From assembly GCF_020510665.1 (NCBI RefSeq), contig NZ_CP075187.1:1384501-1448500 (forward strand): a DNA stretch of 64,000 nucleotides. The letters run 5' to 3'. Below, piece after piece: positions 1 through 7,729 of the stretch. The stretch is from Dechloromonas denitrificans. GTDB taxonomy: Bacteria; Pseudomonadota; Gammaproteobacteria; Burkholderiales; Rhodocyclaceae. The notes under the pieces were generated by a model, which did no database searches, was not told where the DNA came from, and saw only the letters and a program-made list of their open reading frames with translations. The position numbers and the translations under genes were made by a program. The stretch's first letter is position 1, and each line of letters starts with the position of its first letter.

Positions 1-2198
1 TTGCTTTCCTCGATGATGAAGAAGATGCGCAAGCGGCTGGCAGCACCTTGGGGGTCTGGCGGCTACTGATCGTTGATGATGATGAAGATGTCCACCAGGC
101 CACCGAATTCGCTTTGCGCGATGTGGAAATTCTCGGACGTCGCCTTGAATTTCTGCACGCCCGGAGCAGCAATGAGGCGATCAGCGTCCTGCGTCAGGCC
201 GAGCAGGTTGCGGTGGTCTTGCTTGATGTGGTGATGGAGTCCGAAGATGCCGGCCTGAAAGCCATCGGGCGCATCCGGAATGAACTGGGCCTGCTCAACT
301 TGCGGATCATTCTGCGTACCGGGCAGCCGGGCTATGCGCCGGAGCTTGAAGCGATCAGTTCATACGATATCAACGATTACAAGACCAAATCGGAATTGAC
401 CCGCAACAAGCTGTTCACCGCGGTAACGGCGGCGGTTCGCTCCTACGACCAGATTGAACGCCTGGATGCCAGCCGGCGTGGTCTGGAACTGATTATCGAT
501 GGGGCCAATCGCTTTATTGCCGAGCAGGGTTTGCAGGCTTTTGCGGCCGGCGTCATAACCCAGATTGCCGCCTTGCTGGGCGTTCCTCCCGAGGGCGTGA
601 TGTGCGTCTGTGCCGCGCCTGGTGCGGACAGCCAAACTCCGATCGGTCAGAAATGCACGGTTCTGGCTGCTGCCGGGCGTTATCAGGAATATATCAATCA
701 GCACGTTGCCGCACTTGAAAACCACGAGCTTTGCGACATCCTGGATACCTGCCTCAGCGAGCAGCGCCACCATGCCACGGAGCGCGGCCTGGCCTTGTAT
801 TTCCCCGGGCGGCAAGGGCGGAATTTTGCTGCTTATGTCGAGTCCGGGCAGAGCATTCATGAGCCGGATCGGCATTTGCTCGAAGTGTTTTGTGCCAACA
901 TCGCCATTTGCGGCGATAACGTCGACCTGGTCGAGCGGTTGCGTCAAACCGCCTATGTCGACGGATTGACCTCGCTGCCCAACCGTGCCGCACAAATCGA
1001 GTCACTTGATGCCGCTGGGCAGCATGGCGCCGTGTTGGCACTGATCGATATCGACCAGTTTTCTGAAACAATCGATGCCTTCGGCTACCGCTTCGGCGAC
1101 CTGCAGTTGCAGGCAATCAGCCGGCGCTTGCGTGCGGCGATGCCGCCGGATGTCTATGTAGCCCGAGTTGGTGGCGATGTCTTCAGCCTGTGCGGCGGTC
1201 AAGACGTCGTCAATCCACCGTTGCTGCGCGAAATTCTCGCCGATACTTTCGATAGCGAGCTTGGGCCGCAATCGATTTCTTTCTCGCTGGGGTTCGTGCA
1301 TGTTGCCGACGCCGGCGTCAGTGGTGCCGATCTCTTGCGCAATGCTGCCATCGCGCTCAAGCGGGCCAAGGTCGATGGGCCCGGCAACGAGGCTTATTAC
1401 ACGGCCGAAGTGGCAATCCAGACACGCGAGCGTGTCCGCCTGCTGCAAAATTTGCGGCAGGCTTTTGATAGTCGTCGTCTTTTCGTTGTTTACCAGCCTC
1501 AACTCGGTTTGCCGGAGAGCAAGATCATCGGCGTTGAAGCCTTATTGCGTTGGCGTAATGATGAGGGGCAGTTCGTTCCACCTGATCAGTTCATTCCGGT
1601 GGCAGAACATTCCGGTCTGATTATCGGCGTGGGGGCCTGGGTGCTGCGTACCGCCTTGCAGGCACAGCAAAAGTTTCTTGCCCAGGGATTCAAGCTGCGC
1701 ATGGCTGTTAATGTTTCGGCCATCCAGTTTCGCCACCCGGGCTTCCTGGGCATGCTTGAAGAGGCGATTGCCGAGTCGGGCATTGAGCCGTCGGCGCTGG
1801 AACTCGAAATTACCGAGTCGGTTGCGATGTACGGCTGGGGGCAAGTGCAGGAGCGTTTGCAGGCCATCAAGGATATGGGGGTTTCGGTGGCGATCGATGA
1901 TTTCGGTACGGGCTTTTCGTCGCTCAGTTACCTGGATCGCCTGCCGGCCGACTGTCTCAAAATCGATCGCAGCTTCATTTCTTCCCTCGACGCTTCCGAA
2001 TCCGGTGCGCGAATTGCCGAAATGGTCATTCAATTGGGCAAGCGTCTTGGCATGCGCGTGCTGGCTGAAGGGGTTGAGCAGGTCGAGCAATTGAACACGC
2101 TGATTGATCTCGGTTGTGACGAAGCCCAAGGCTGGTATTACGCCAAGGGCATGCCGGAGGATGAATTGCTGGATTGGTTGCGCCAGCAGTCACGTTGA
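1..2198 (+). CDS. Response regulator with DUF3369, degenerate GGDEF and EAL domains (5' partial)
   Basis: Probable c-di-GMP phosphodiesterase controlled by phosphorylation. The frame is open to the window edge: upstream of a possible TTG at 48 it still reads acidic linker sequence (FLDDEEDAQ) typical of the N-terminus of this family, so the true start lies before base 1. Counting from 48, a receiver domain covers about residues 5-130 (VDDDED acidic pocket, phospho-acceptor Asp60 in VVLLDVV). A middle region to about 300 fits DUF3369, then GGDEF to about 445 and EAL to the end. The diguanylate cyclase signature is altered to GGDVF (about nt 1170-1184) and no RxxD inhibitory site precedes it. 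The EAL domain keeps EALLR and DDFGTG. I infer a signal-dependent phosphodiesterase rather than a cyclase. Confidence 0.88.
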   Translation, partial: AFLDDEEDAQAAGSTLGVWRLLIVDDDEDVHQATEFALRDVEILGRRLEFLHARSSNEAISVLRQAEQVAVVLLDVVMESEDAGLKAIGRIRNELGLLNLRIILRTGQPGYAPELEAISSYDINDYKTKSELTRNKLFTAVTAAVRSYDQIERLDASRRGLELIIDGANRFIAEQGLQAFAAGVITQIAALLGVPPEGVMCVCAAPGADSQTPIGQKCTVLAAAGRYQEYINQHVAALENHELCDILDTCLSEQRHHATERGLALYFPGRQGRNFAAYVESGQSIHEPDRHLLEVFCANIAICGDNVDLVERLRQTAYVDGLTSLPNRAAQIESLDAAGQHGAVLALIDIDQFSETIDAFGYRFGDLQLQAISRRLRAAMPPDVYVARVGGDVFSLCGGQDVVNPPLLREILADTFDSELGPQSISFSLGFVHVADAGVSGADLLRNAAIALKRAKVDGPGNEAYYTAEVAIQTRERVRLLQNLRQAFDSRRLFVVYQPQLGLPESKIIGVEALLRWRNDEGQFVPPDQFIPVAEHSGLIIGVGAWVLRTALQAQQKFLAQGFKLRMAVNVSAIQFRHPGFLGMLEEAIAESGIEPSALELEITESVAMYGWGQVQERLQAIKDMGVSVAIDDFGTGFSSLSYLDRLPADCLKIDRSFISSLDASESGARIAEMVIQLGKRLGMRVLAEGVEQVEQLNTLIDLGCDEAQGWYYAKGMPEDELLDWLRQQSR

Positions 2199-2283
2199 AG
2201 GTTTCCGTGTTTAACGCTGTTCGTAAGATAATCGAAGCTTCGACCCGCCGCTGGCGGGGCGCTGACAGAGAAAAATTGATTTC

Positions 2284-3402
2284 ATGCCGCATAAAAAATT
2301 AAATGTTTCGGCTCAGGGCATGATCGATGCCTACGAAGCCTTGCTCGACATGCGGGGTTATGTTGCAGACGCTGCCCAGATGGCTGCTGCAACTGCCTTG
2401 CAGAATCTTTACGGAAATCTGCTTTCTTTCAAGGTCGACCGCAGCAGTACGTTCAAGCGTTTGCTGTCCCCCCCCAAACCGCCCAAAGGGGTCTATTTCT
2501 GGGGCGGCGTTGGGCGCGGCAAGAGCTTCCTGATGGATTGCTTTTACGAATCCGTGCCATATCGTCGCAAGAAGCGGATTCACTTCCATGCCTTTATGCA
2601 GCAGATTCATCGCGACCTGGAGCAATACAAGGGCGAGGTAGACCCCGTCGTCAAGGTCGCCGAACAAATCTCGCGCGAGGCCCGTCTGCTTTGCTTCGAC
2701 GAGTTTCATGTTTCCGATATCGCCGATGCGATGATCCTGGGGCGCCTGATGGAAGGTTTGTTCCGGCATGGCGTGATTGTCGTCATGACCTCGAACTACC
2801 CGCCGGACATGCTTTATCCGAACGGTTTGCACCGCGAAAGCTTCTTGCCGACCATCGCCTTGCTCAACAAGCATCTCGATGTGTTCGAGGTCGAGGCGGG
2901 CATTGATTACCGCTTGCGGGCGCTGGAACAAGTTGAGATTTATCATCACCCGGCGGATCAGGCCGCGGAAACCAAGATGCTCGATTATTTCCGCATGGTG
3001 GCGGGAGAAGAGGGCAAGAAAGGCGGCACCGTTGAAATTCTCGGTCGCCAGGTCGAAACCCTGCGCCGCGGACATGGCGTCATCTGGTTCGATTTTCGGA
3101 CATTGTGCGGCGGGCCGCGTTCGCAGAATGACTATCTCGAAATCGCCCGGGGTTACCACACCGTGCTGCTCTCGCACATTCCGAAAATGACCCAGCACCA
3201 GGCTTCCGAAGCCCGGCGCTTTACCTGGCTGGTGGACGTTTTTTACGATCACAAGGTCAAGCTCATCGCGACCGCCGACTGTGCGCCTGAATTGCTGTAC
3301 ACCGAAGGGACGCAAGCCAGCGAGTTCGCCCGGACAGTCAGCCGCCTGACCGAGATGCACTCCCGCGAGTACCTGGCTTTGCCGCATATTACGTCTGCCT
3401 GA
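2284..3402 (+). CDS. zapE: Cell division protein ZapE (AFG1-like ATPase)
   Basis: AFG1/LACE1-type P-loop ATPase of 372 residues, the usual length for bacterial ZapE, which binds FtsZ and affects Z-ring stability, particularly under low oxygen. Visible motifs are Walker A GGVGRGKS at residues 74-81, Walker B LLCFDE ending at 140 followed by FHVSDIADA, and the sensor-like MTSNYPP near 170. The ATG is the only good start ahead of the conserved N-terminus. It lies 85 bases after the EAL gene and 10 bases before the secretin-like gene, so co-transcription with the latter is likely. Identification by the ATPase core is firm; the division role comes from the family. Confidence 0.93.
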   Translation: MPHKKLNVSAQGMIDAYEALLDMRGYVADAAQMAAATALQNLYGNLLSFKVDRSSTFKRLLSPPKPPKGVYFWGGVGRGKSFLMDCFYESVPYRRKKRIHFHAFMQQIHRDLEQYKGEVDPVVKVAEQISREARLLCFDEFHVSDIADAMILGRLMEGLFRHGVIVVMTSNYPPDMLYPNGLHRESFLPTIALLNKHLDVFEVEAGIDYRLRALEQVEIYHHPADQAAETKMLDYFRMVAGEEGKKGGTVEILGRQVETLRRGHGVIWFDFRTLCGGPRSQNDYLEIARGYHTVLLSHIPKMTQHQASEARRFTWLVDVFYDHKVKLIATADCAPELLYTEGTQASEFARTVSRLTEMHSREYLALPHITSA

Positions 3403-3412
3403 GGAGGGCTCG

Positions 3413-4228
3413 ATGAAATCCATGCTGAAAATGCTGTCGACCGCGCTACTGCCCCTGGTCTTTGCCTTGTGGACCGGGCTGGTTGCGGCACAACAGGTGG
3501 AAATTATCGAACTGCGTCATAAAACGCTCGACCAGGTATTGCCGGCCTTGCTGCCGCTGGTTGAGCCGGGCGGAACGCTGAATGGCATGAACAACCAGCT
3601 TTTCCTGCGCACTTCGCCGCGCAACCGGGCGGATATCAAGCGTGTGCTGGCGGCAATCGATACACCGACGCGGCGTTTGATTATCCGGGTCAGCCAGAAT
3701 CGGGAAAGTGAAGGCAAGTCGCGGGGCGGCGAAGCCAGCGGCCAGATCGTGCTTGGCAGTACGCGGCGCAGCCAGGCCGATGCCCGCGTCTGGGACACGC
3801 GCAGTCTGCGCGATGAAAAAGCCGGCCAGATGGTGCAGACGGTCGAGGGCAGCCCGGCATTCATTCAAGTGGGCCAGTCCCTTGCCATTCCGATGCGCCA
3901 GATGGTGGTCGGGCCGGGCGGGGCGGTGGTGACAGACAGTGTCGTCTATCAGGATGTCAGCCGGGGTTTCTACGCTGTGCCGCGGCTCAATGGTGAGCGC
4001 GTTACGCTGGAACTGAGCCAGCAATCGGACAGTGTGGCGGCGCAAGGTCGGGGTAATATCAACACCCAGCGCCTGTCGACCACGCTTTCCGGACGACTCG
4101 GCGAATGGATTGAAGTGGGCGGCACAGGCCGCCAGGCAAGTGGTTATCAGAGCGGAACGCTGAGTCTTTCAACGAGTGATGTCCGCGAAAATCGCTCAAT
4201 CTGGTTGATGGTAGAGGAAGTTGAATGA
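3413..4228 (+). CDS. Exported secretin-N-like protein
   Basis: A 271-residue protein with a clear signal peptide (basic start, hydrophobic core to about residue 22, cleavage near GLVAA-Q). Residues about 27-90 look like the N-terminal repeat of secretins (VEIIELRHKTLDQVLPALL, then LRTSPRNRADIKRVLAAID), the fold used in the periplasmic rings of GspD/PilQ. The rest is beta-rich with no pore-forming secretin domain, so it cannot be a full secretin. GAGGAG precedes the ATG, and the stop overlaps the next gene by 4 bases (ATGA). It may be a periplasmic assembly or accessory factor; its partner is not visible here. The function is unassigned. Confidence 0.72.
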   Translation: MKSMLKMLSTALLPLVFALWTGLVAAQQVEIIELRHKTLDQVLPALLPLVEPGGTLNGMNNQLFLRTSPRNRADIKRVLAAIDTPTRRLIIRVSQNRESEGKSRGGEASGQIVLGSTRRSQADARVWDTRSLRDEKAGQMVQTVEGSPAFIQVGQSLAIPMRQMVVGPGGAVVTDSVVYQDVSRGFYAVPRLNGERVTLELSQQSDSVAAQGRGNINTQRLSTTLSGRLGEWIEVGGTGRQASGYQSGTLSLSTSDVRENRSIWLMVEEVE

Positions 4229-4470
4229 GCGAATTGAAACGACATATTGGGCAGCAGGTTGCATTGGCCACGGCGGGGTTCTGCGCCGCGTTGGCCTTGC
4301 CGGCGTTCGGCCTGTTCATCTGGCTGTGGTGGGAGCGCGGCCTGGCTGACACCTGGGTACCCAGCGCATTGGCAACGGTGGGTTTTCTCGGTGCTTGCGC
4401 GGTCGTGCTATATGTTATCAGCCGGCCGCAGCCACCTCTGCCTGAGGAAGATGTTGCGGTCGACGGCTGA
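4225..4470 (+). CDS. Small two-helix membrane protein
   Basis: An 81-residue protein with two predicted membrane helices (about residues 12-35, rich in Ala/Leu/Phe/Trp, and 45-66) and a short acidic C-terminus (EEDVAVDG). It starts in a 4-base ATGA overlap with the secretin-like gene, so translation is probably coupled and the two products may act together at the inner membrane. I do not recognise a family. Reality of the gene is supported by the coupling and the coherent membrane topology. Confidence 0.65.
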   Translation: MSELKRHIGQQVALATAGFCAALALPAFGLFIWLWWERGLADTWVPSALATVGFLGACAVVLYVISRPQPPLPEEDVAVDG

Positions 4471-4482
4471 GCAGGAAGAAAA

Positions 4483-4530
4483 TCGATTCGTCGCCGCGGC
4501 AACCAGCAAGGATGCCGGGTGACGAATCGA
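4483..4530 (+). other. Two-tier leader hairpin upstream of PAS-GGDEF-EAL gene
   Basis: A perfect 10-base inverted repeat (TCGATTCGTC at 4483-4492, GACGAATCGA at 4521-4530) encloses a second 5-base stem (CGGCA 4497-4501, TGCCG 4513-4517). No T-run follows, so it is not an intrinsic terminator. It sits 41 bases before the ATG of a c-di-GMP enzyme and could be a structured 5' leader or a dyad binding site. I could not match it to the conserved core of the known c-di-GMP riboswitches. Confidence 0.4.
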
Positions 4531-4571
4531 CATAGTTGAAGTGGCGTTGTACTGACCGAGAGGCGTGCCCC

Positions 4572-6299
4572 ATGAGTGATGTGACGGATTCCCAGCTGCT
4601 TCAGAAGGCCAGAGCCTTCGAGTATGCCAATGAGGCATTGTTCATCACCGATGCCGCCAACCGCATCATCGCGGTCAACCGGGCCTTTACGCACATGACC
4701 GGCTACGCACCGCACGATGTGATTGGTCAGAATCCGCGAGTGCTGGCTTCCGGCCAAACCTCGCCGGATGTCTATTACGACATGTGGCTGGCACTTGAAA
4801 AAAACGATTTCTGGCAGGGCGAGGTCTGGGATCGGCGGCGTGATGGTTCAACTTATCCGAAGCATCTGACCATCTCGGTGGTGCGCAATGCAGCCCATGA
4901 AGTTGAAAACTACATTGCCAGTTTTTCGGATATTACCGAGCGCAAGCAGGTTGCCGACCGGATGTTTCATCTGGCTCACCACGATGCATTGACCGGCTTG
5001 CTCAATCGCACCGCCCTCGAAGTCCAGTTGCAGAATGCCCTGGTCTATGCGCAGCGGGAGAAGCATCAGGTTGGCGTGCTGCTGATCGATCTGGATAATT
5101 TCAAGCAGGTGAACGATACGCTTGGCCACCATGTCGGCGATCATCTGCTGGTTCAGGTTGGCCGGCGTCTCAAGGACTGTGTGCGGGCGAATGACCCGGT
5201 GGCCCGTCTCGGTGGCGATGAATTCATCGTGGTCCTGCAGGACATTGAAAGCGCCATGTCGGTCGGTGCAATCGCCAGCAAGATCCAGCGCAGCCTGGCC
5301 GATGCCTATCAGGTCGACGAATACACGCTCTATGCGACGCCGAGCATAGGCGTCAGTCTTTATCCGATCGATGGCAGCGATCCGGATGTGCTGATCAAGA
5401 ATGCCGATTCGGCGATGTATCACGCCAAGGCACAGGGGCGGAACAATTTCAAGTTCTTCGCCGCCAGCATGAACGCCGCAGCGCATGAGCGGCTCAAGCT
5501 GGAAAATGCACTGCGCAGCGCGCTGGAAGGCATCAACTGCGATCAGGATTCGCAATTCGAGCTTTATTTCCAGCCGCAAATACACCTTTCCAGCGGAAAG
5601 ATTACCGGCCTGGAGGCACTGGCCCGTTGGTCGCACCCCGAATTAGGCCCCATTCCGCCGACGCGCTTTATCCAGATTGCCGAAGAAACCGGCCTGATCC
5701 AGCCGCTCGGCGACTGGGTTTTCTGGGAGGCCTGCCGCCGTCTCAAGGAATTCAAGGAGGCTGGCGTGACCGACATGCGTGTCGCGGTCAACCTGTCGAC
5801 ACAGCAACTTCGTCACGACAATCTGCCGGTCGTCGTGCGCGGCGCGCTGGCTTGCTACGACCTTCTGCCAGAAGAGCTGGAACTTGAAATTACCGAAAGT
5901 ACGGCGATGCAGAATCCGGCGGCAACGATCGCGATTCTCGAACAACTCAAGGATATGGGCATCGTTCTTGCGGTCGACGACTTCGGGACAGGATATTCGT
6001 CGCTCTCATATCTCAAGCACCTGCCGATTCATCGCCTCAAGCTGGACCGGACGTTCGTCAAGGACATCGATACCAGCCGGGAAGATGCCGCGATCTGTTC
6101 TGCCACCATCGTCCTGGCCCACAGCCTGGGGCTTGATCTGGTTGCCGAAGGCGTAGAAACCGCAGCTCAGCGCGATTACCTGCAAAACCTTGGGTGCGAC
6201 CTGTTTCAGGGATTCTTGTACAGCAGGCCGCTGCCGGCCGATCAACTGGTTCCCTTCATCCTCGAGTGGAATGCACGGATCGAAGGAACGCAGGCATAA
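4572..6299 (+). CDS. PAS-GGDEF-EAL c-di-GMP protein
   Basis: Cytoplasmic 575-residue protein with a PAS/PAC sensor (about residues 15-135, FEYANEALFITDAANRI then FSDITERKQ), a GGDEF domain (about 140-300) and an EAL domain (about 320-570). The cyclase site GGDEF is intact and an RxxD inhibitory site (RAND) lies exactly five residues before it. The phosphodiesterase site keeps EALAR, ELEITES and [10 protein letters not shown]. Both activities are therefore possible; family experience favours phosphodiesterase with a regulatory GGDEF. The ATG at 4572 is preferred to an upstream TTG because a GAGAGG stretch precedes it and the PAS domain begins just after. It is transcribed after a 101-base gap containing a hairpin and ends at a bidirectional terminator. 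Confidence 0.92.
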   Translation: MSDVTDSQLLQKARAFEYANEALFITDAANRIIAVNRAFTHMTGYAPHDVIGQNPRVLASGQTSPDVYYDMWLALEKNDFWQGEVWDRRRDGSTYPKHLTISVVRNAAHEVENYIASFSDITERKQVADRMFHLAHHDALTGLLNRTALEVQLQNALVYAQREKHQVGVLLIDLDNFKQVNDTLGHHVGDHLLVQVGRRLKDCVRANDPVARLGGDEFIVVLQDIESAMSVGAIASKIQRSLADAYQVDEYTLYATPSIGVSLYPIDGSDPDVLIKNADSAMYHAKAQGRNNFKFFAASMNAAAHERLKLENALRSALEGINCDQDSQFELYFQPQIHLSSGKITGLEALARWSHPELGPIPPTRFIQIAEETGLIQPLGDWVFWEACRRLKEFKEAGVTDMRVAVNLSTQQLRHDNLPVVVRGALACYDLLPEELELEITESTAMQNPAATIAILEQLKDMGIVLAVDDFGTGYSSLSYLKHLPIHRLKLDRTFVKDIDTSREDAAICSATIVLAHSLGLDLVAEGVETAAQRDYLQNLGCDLFQGFLYSRPLPADQLVPFILEWNARIEGTQA

Positions 6300-6317
6300 G
6301 CCGCATTTGCAGCCAGA

Positions 6318-6344
6318 AAAAACCCGGCGCAAGGCCGGGTTTTT
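6318..6344. terminator. Bidirectional rho-independent terminator between PAS-GGDEF-EAL and metY
   Basis: Perfect 11-base inverted repeat AAAAACCCGGC (6318-6328) and GCCGGGTTTTT (6334-6344) with a 5-base loop. T-runs on both strands make it suitable for both convergent genes. Confidence 0.88.
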
Positions 6345-6362
6345 GATCGGGGCAACGTGCGA

Positions 6363-7646
6363 TCAGGCTGCGTTCAGCGCCTGATCCAGATCGGCGATCA
6401 AGTCGTCGATGTGCTCGATGCCGACAGACAAGCGGATCATGTCTTCAGACACGCCGGCCTTGGCCATTTCAGCCGGCGAGAGCTGGCGGTGCGTGGTCGA
6501 TGCCGGATGGCAGGCCAGCGTCTTGCAATCGCCGATATTGACCAGGCGGGTGACCAGTTTCAGCGCGTCCTGGAACTTGCCGCCACCTTCGATACCGCTG
6601 CAGTTGGTGCCCTTGACGCCGAAGTTGAGAATGCCGGAAGCGCGACCGCCCATGTACTTCTGGACCAGCGCATGGTCCTTGTGGTCGGGCAGGCCGGCGT
6701 AGTTGACCCAGCTGACCTTCGGGTGGCTCTTCAGGAAATTGGCGATCTTCAGCGAGTTTTCGCAGATGCGGTCCATGCGCAGAGCCAGGGTTTCGATGCC
6801 TTGCAGGATCAGGAAGGCATTGAACGGGCTGATCGCGGCGCCCATGTTGCGCAGCGGCACGACGCGGGCGCGGCCGATGTAGGCGGCGGCACCGAGTGCT
6901 TCGGTATAGACGACGCCGTGGTAGGAGACGTCCGGCTCGTTGAGGCGCTTGAACTTGGCTTTATGCTCGGCCCACGGGAACTTGCCGCTATCGACGATGA
7001 TGCCGCCGAGGCTGTTGCCGTGGCCGCCGAGGTACTTGGTCAGCGCATGCACGACGATGTCGGCACCGTGCTCGAACGGGCGGCACAGGTAGGGCGATGG
7101 CACCGTGTTGTCGACGATGACCGGTACGCCATGCTTGTGGGCGATTTCAGCCAGTTTTTCGAAGTCGGTGACATTGCCCAGCGGGTTGCCAACGGATTCG
7201 CAGAAAACGGCCTTGGTCTTGCTGTCGATCAGCTTTTCAAAGGCGGCCGGGTCGTTGAAATCGGCGAAGCGCACTTCGATGCCGTACTGCGGGAAAGTGT
7301 GGGCAAACAGGTTGTAGGTGCCACCGTACAGCGTGCTTGACGAGATGATGTTGTCACCGGCTTCGGCGATCGTCTGGATCGAGGCGGTGATGGCCGCCAT
7401 GCCGGAGGCCATGGCCAGCGCGGCAATGCCGCCTTCCATCGCGGCGACGCGCTTTTCGAGCACGTCCTGCGTCGGGTTCATGATCCGGGTGTAAATGTTG
7501 CCGGCGACCTTCAGGTCGAACAGGTCGGCACCGTGCTGGGTGCTGTCGAAAGCGTAAGACGTGGTCTGGTAAATCGGCACTGCCACGGCCTTGGTGGTCG
7601 GGTCCGGTGAGTAGCCGCCATGAACGGCAAGTGTTTCGATCTTCAT
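6363..7646 (-). CDS. metY: O-acetylhomoserine sulfhydrylase (PLP-dependent)
   Basis: Cys/Met-metabolism PLP enzyme of 427 residues that makes homocysteine from O-acetylhomoserine and sulfide (direct sulfhydrylation). The length, the YGGTYNLF segment and the long C-terminal region SIEHIDDLIADLDQAL fit MetY rather than the shorter cystathionine synthases. The PLP-binding lysine is in ALTKYLGGHG (Lys204), with the cofactor Asp in VIVDNTVPSPY just before. AGAGAG lies before the ATG. It is the last gene of a minus-strand stretch, separated from mnmC by 83 bases that hold one copy of the GTCGACCGCAGC motif. I see no SAM-riboswitch core in that gap. Confidence 0.93.
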   Translation of the reverse strand: MKIETLAVHGGYSPDPTTKAVAVPIYQTTSYAFDSTQHGADLFDLKVAGNIYTRIMNPTQDVLEKRVAAMEGGIAALAMASGMAAITASIQTIAEAGDNIISSSTLYGGTYNLFAHTFPQYGIEVRFADFNDPAAFEKLIDSKTKAVFCESVGNPLGNVTDFEKLAEIAHKHGVPVIVDNTVPSPYLCRPFEHGADIVVHALTKYLGGHGNSLGGIIVDSGKFPWAEHKAKFKRLNEPDVSYHGVVYTEALGAAAYIGRARVVPLRNMGAAISPFNAFLILQGIETLALRMDRICENSLKIANFLKSHPKVSWVNYAGLPDHKDHALVQKYMGGRASGILNFGVKGTNCSGIEGGGKFQDALKLVTRLVNIGDCKTLACHPASTTHRQLSPAEMAKAGVSEDMIRLSVGIEHIDDLIADLDQALNAA

Positions 7647-7695
7647 GCGTGGTCTCTCTTTGTTTTAGGTCGGTAAAAAAGCAAGTCTAGCAGGC

Positions 7696-7707
7696 GTCGA
7701 CCGCAGC
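7696..7707 (+). repeat. Over-represented 12-mer GTCGACCGCAGC (first of eight copies)
   Basis: Exact copies on the plus strand lie at 7696-7707, 8393-8404, 15294-15305, 53764-53775 and 57203-57214. Reverse-complement copies lie at 12572-12583, 20886-20897 and 41681-41692. Four are intergenic (7696, 12572, 53764, 57203); the others lie in mnmC, the cupin gene, near the 3' end of a GGDEF-EAL gene, and at the end of a signal-peptide region. Near matches (GTCGACCGCAA at 49424 and 61528) also occur. The role is unknown. Confidence 0.6.
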
Positions 7708-7729
7708 GTGTTGGCGATCAAGGCGTTTG

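Noticed and set aside
4471..4571. c-di-GMP (GEMM) riboswitch before the PAS-GGDEF-EAL gene
   Set aside because: The conserved core of either GEMM class was not found; only a plain two-tier hairpin remains.
6357..7340. Long plus-strand open frame opposite metY
   Set aside because: Antisense shadow of a clear PLP enzyme; no motifs, low-complexity composition.
7647..7729. SAM riboswitch before metY
   Set aside because: The 83-base gap is too short and lacks the known SAM-riboswitch cores.
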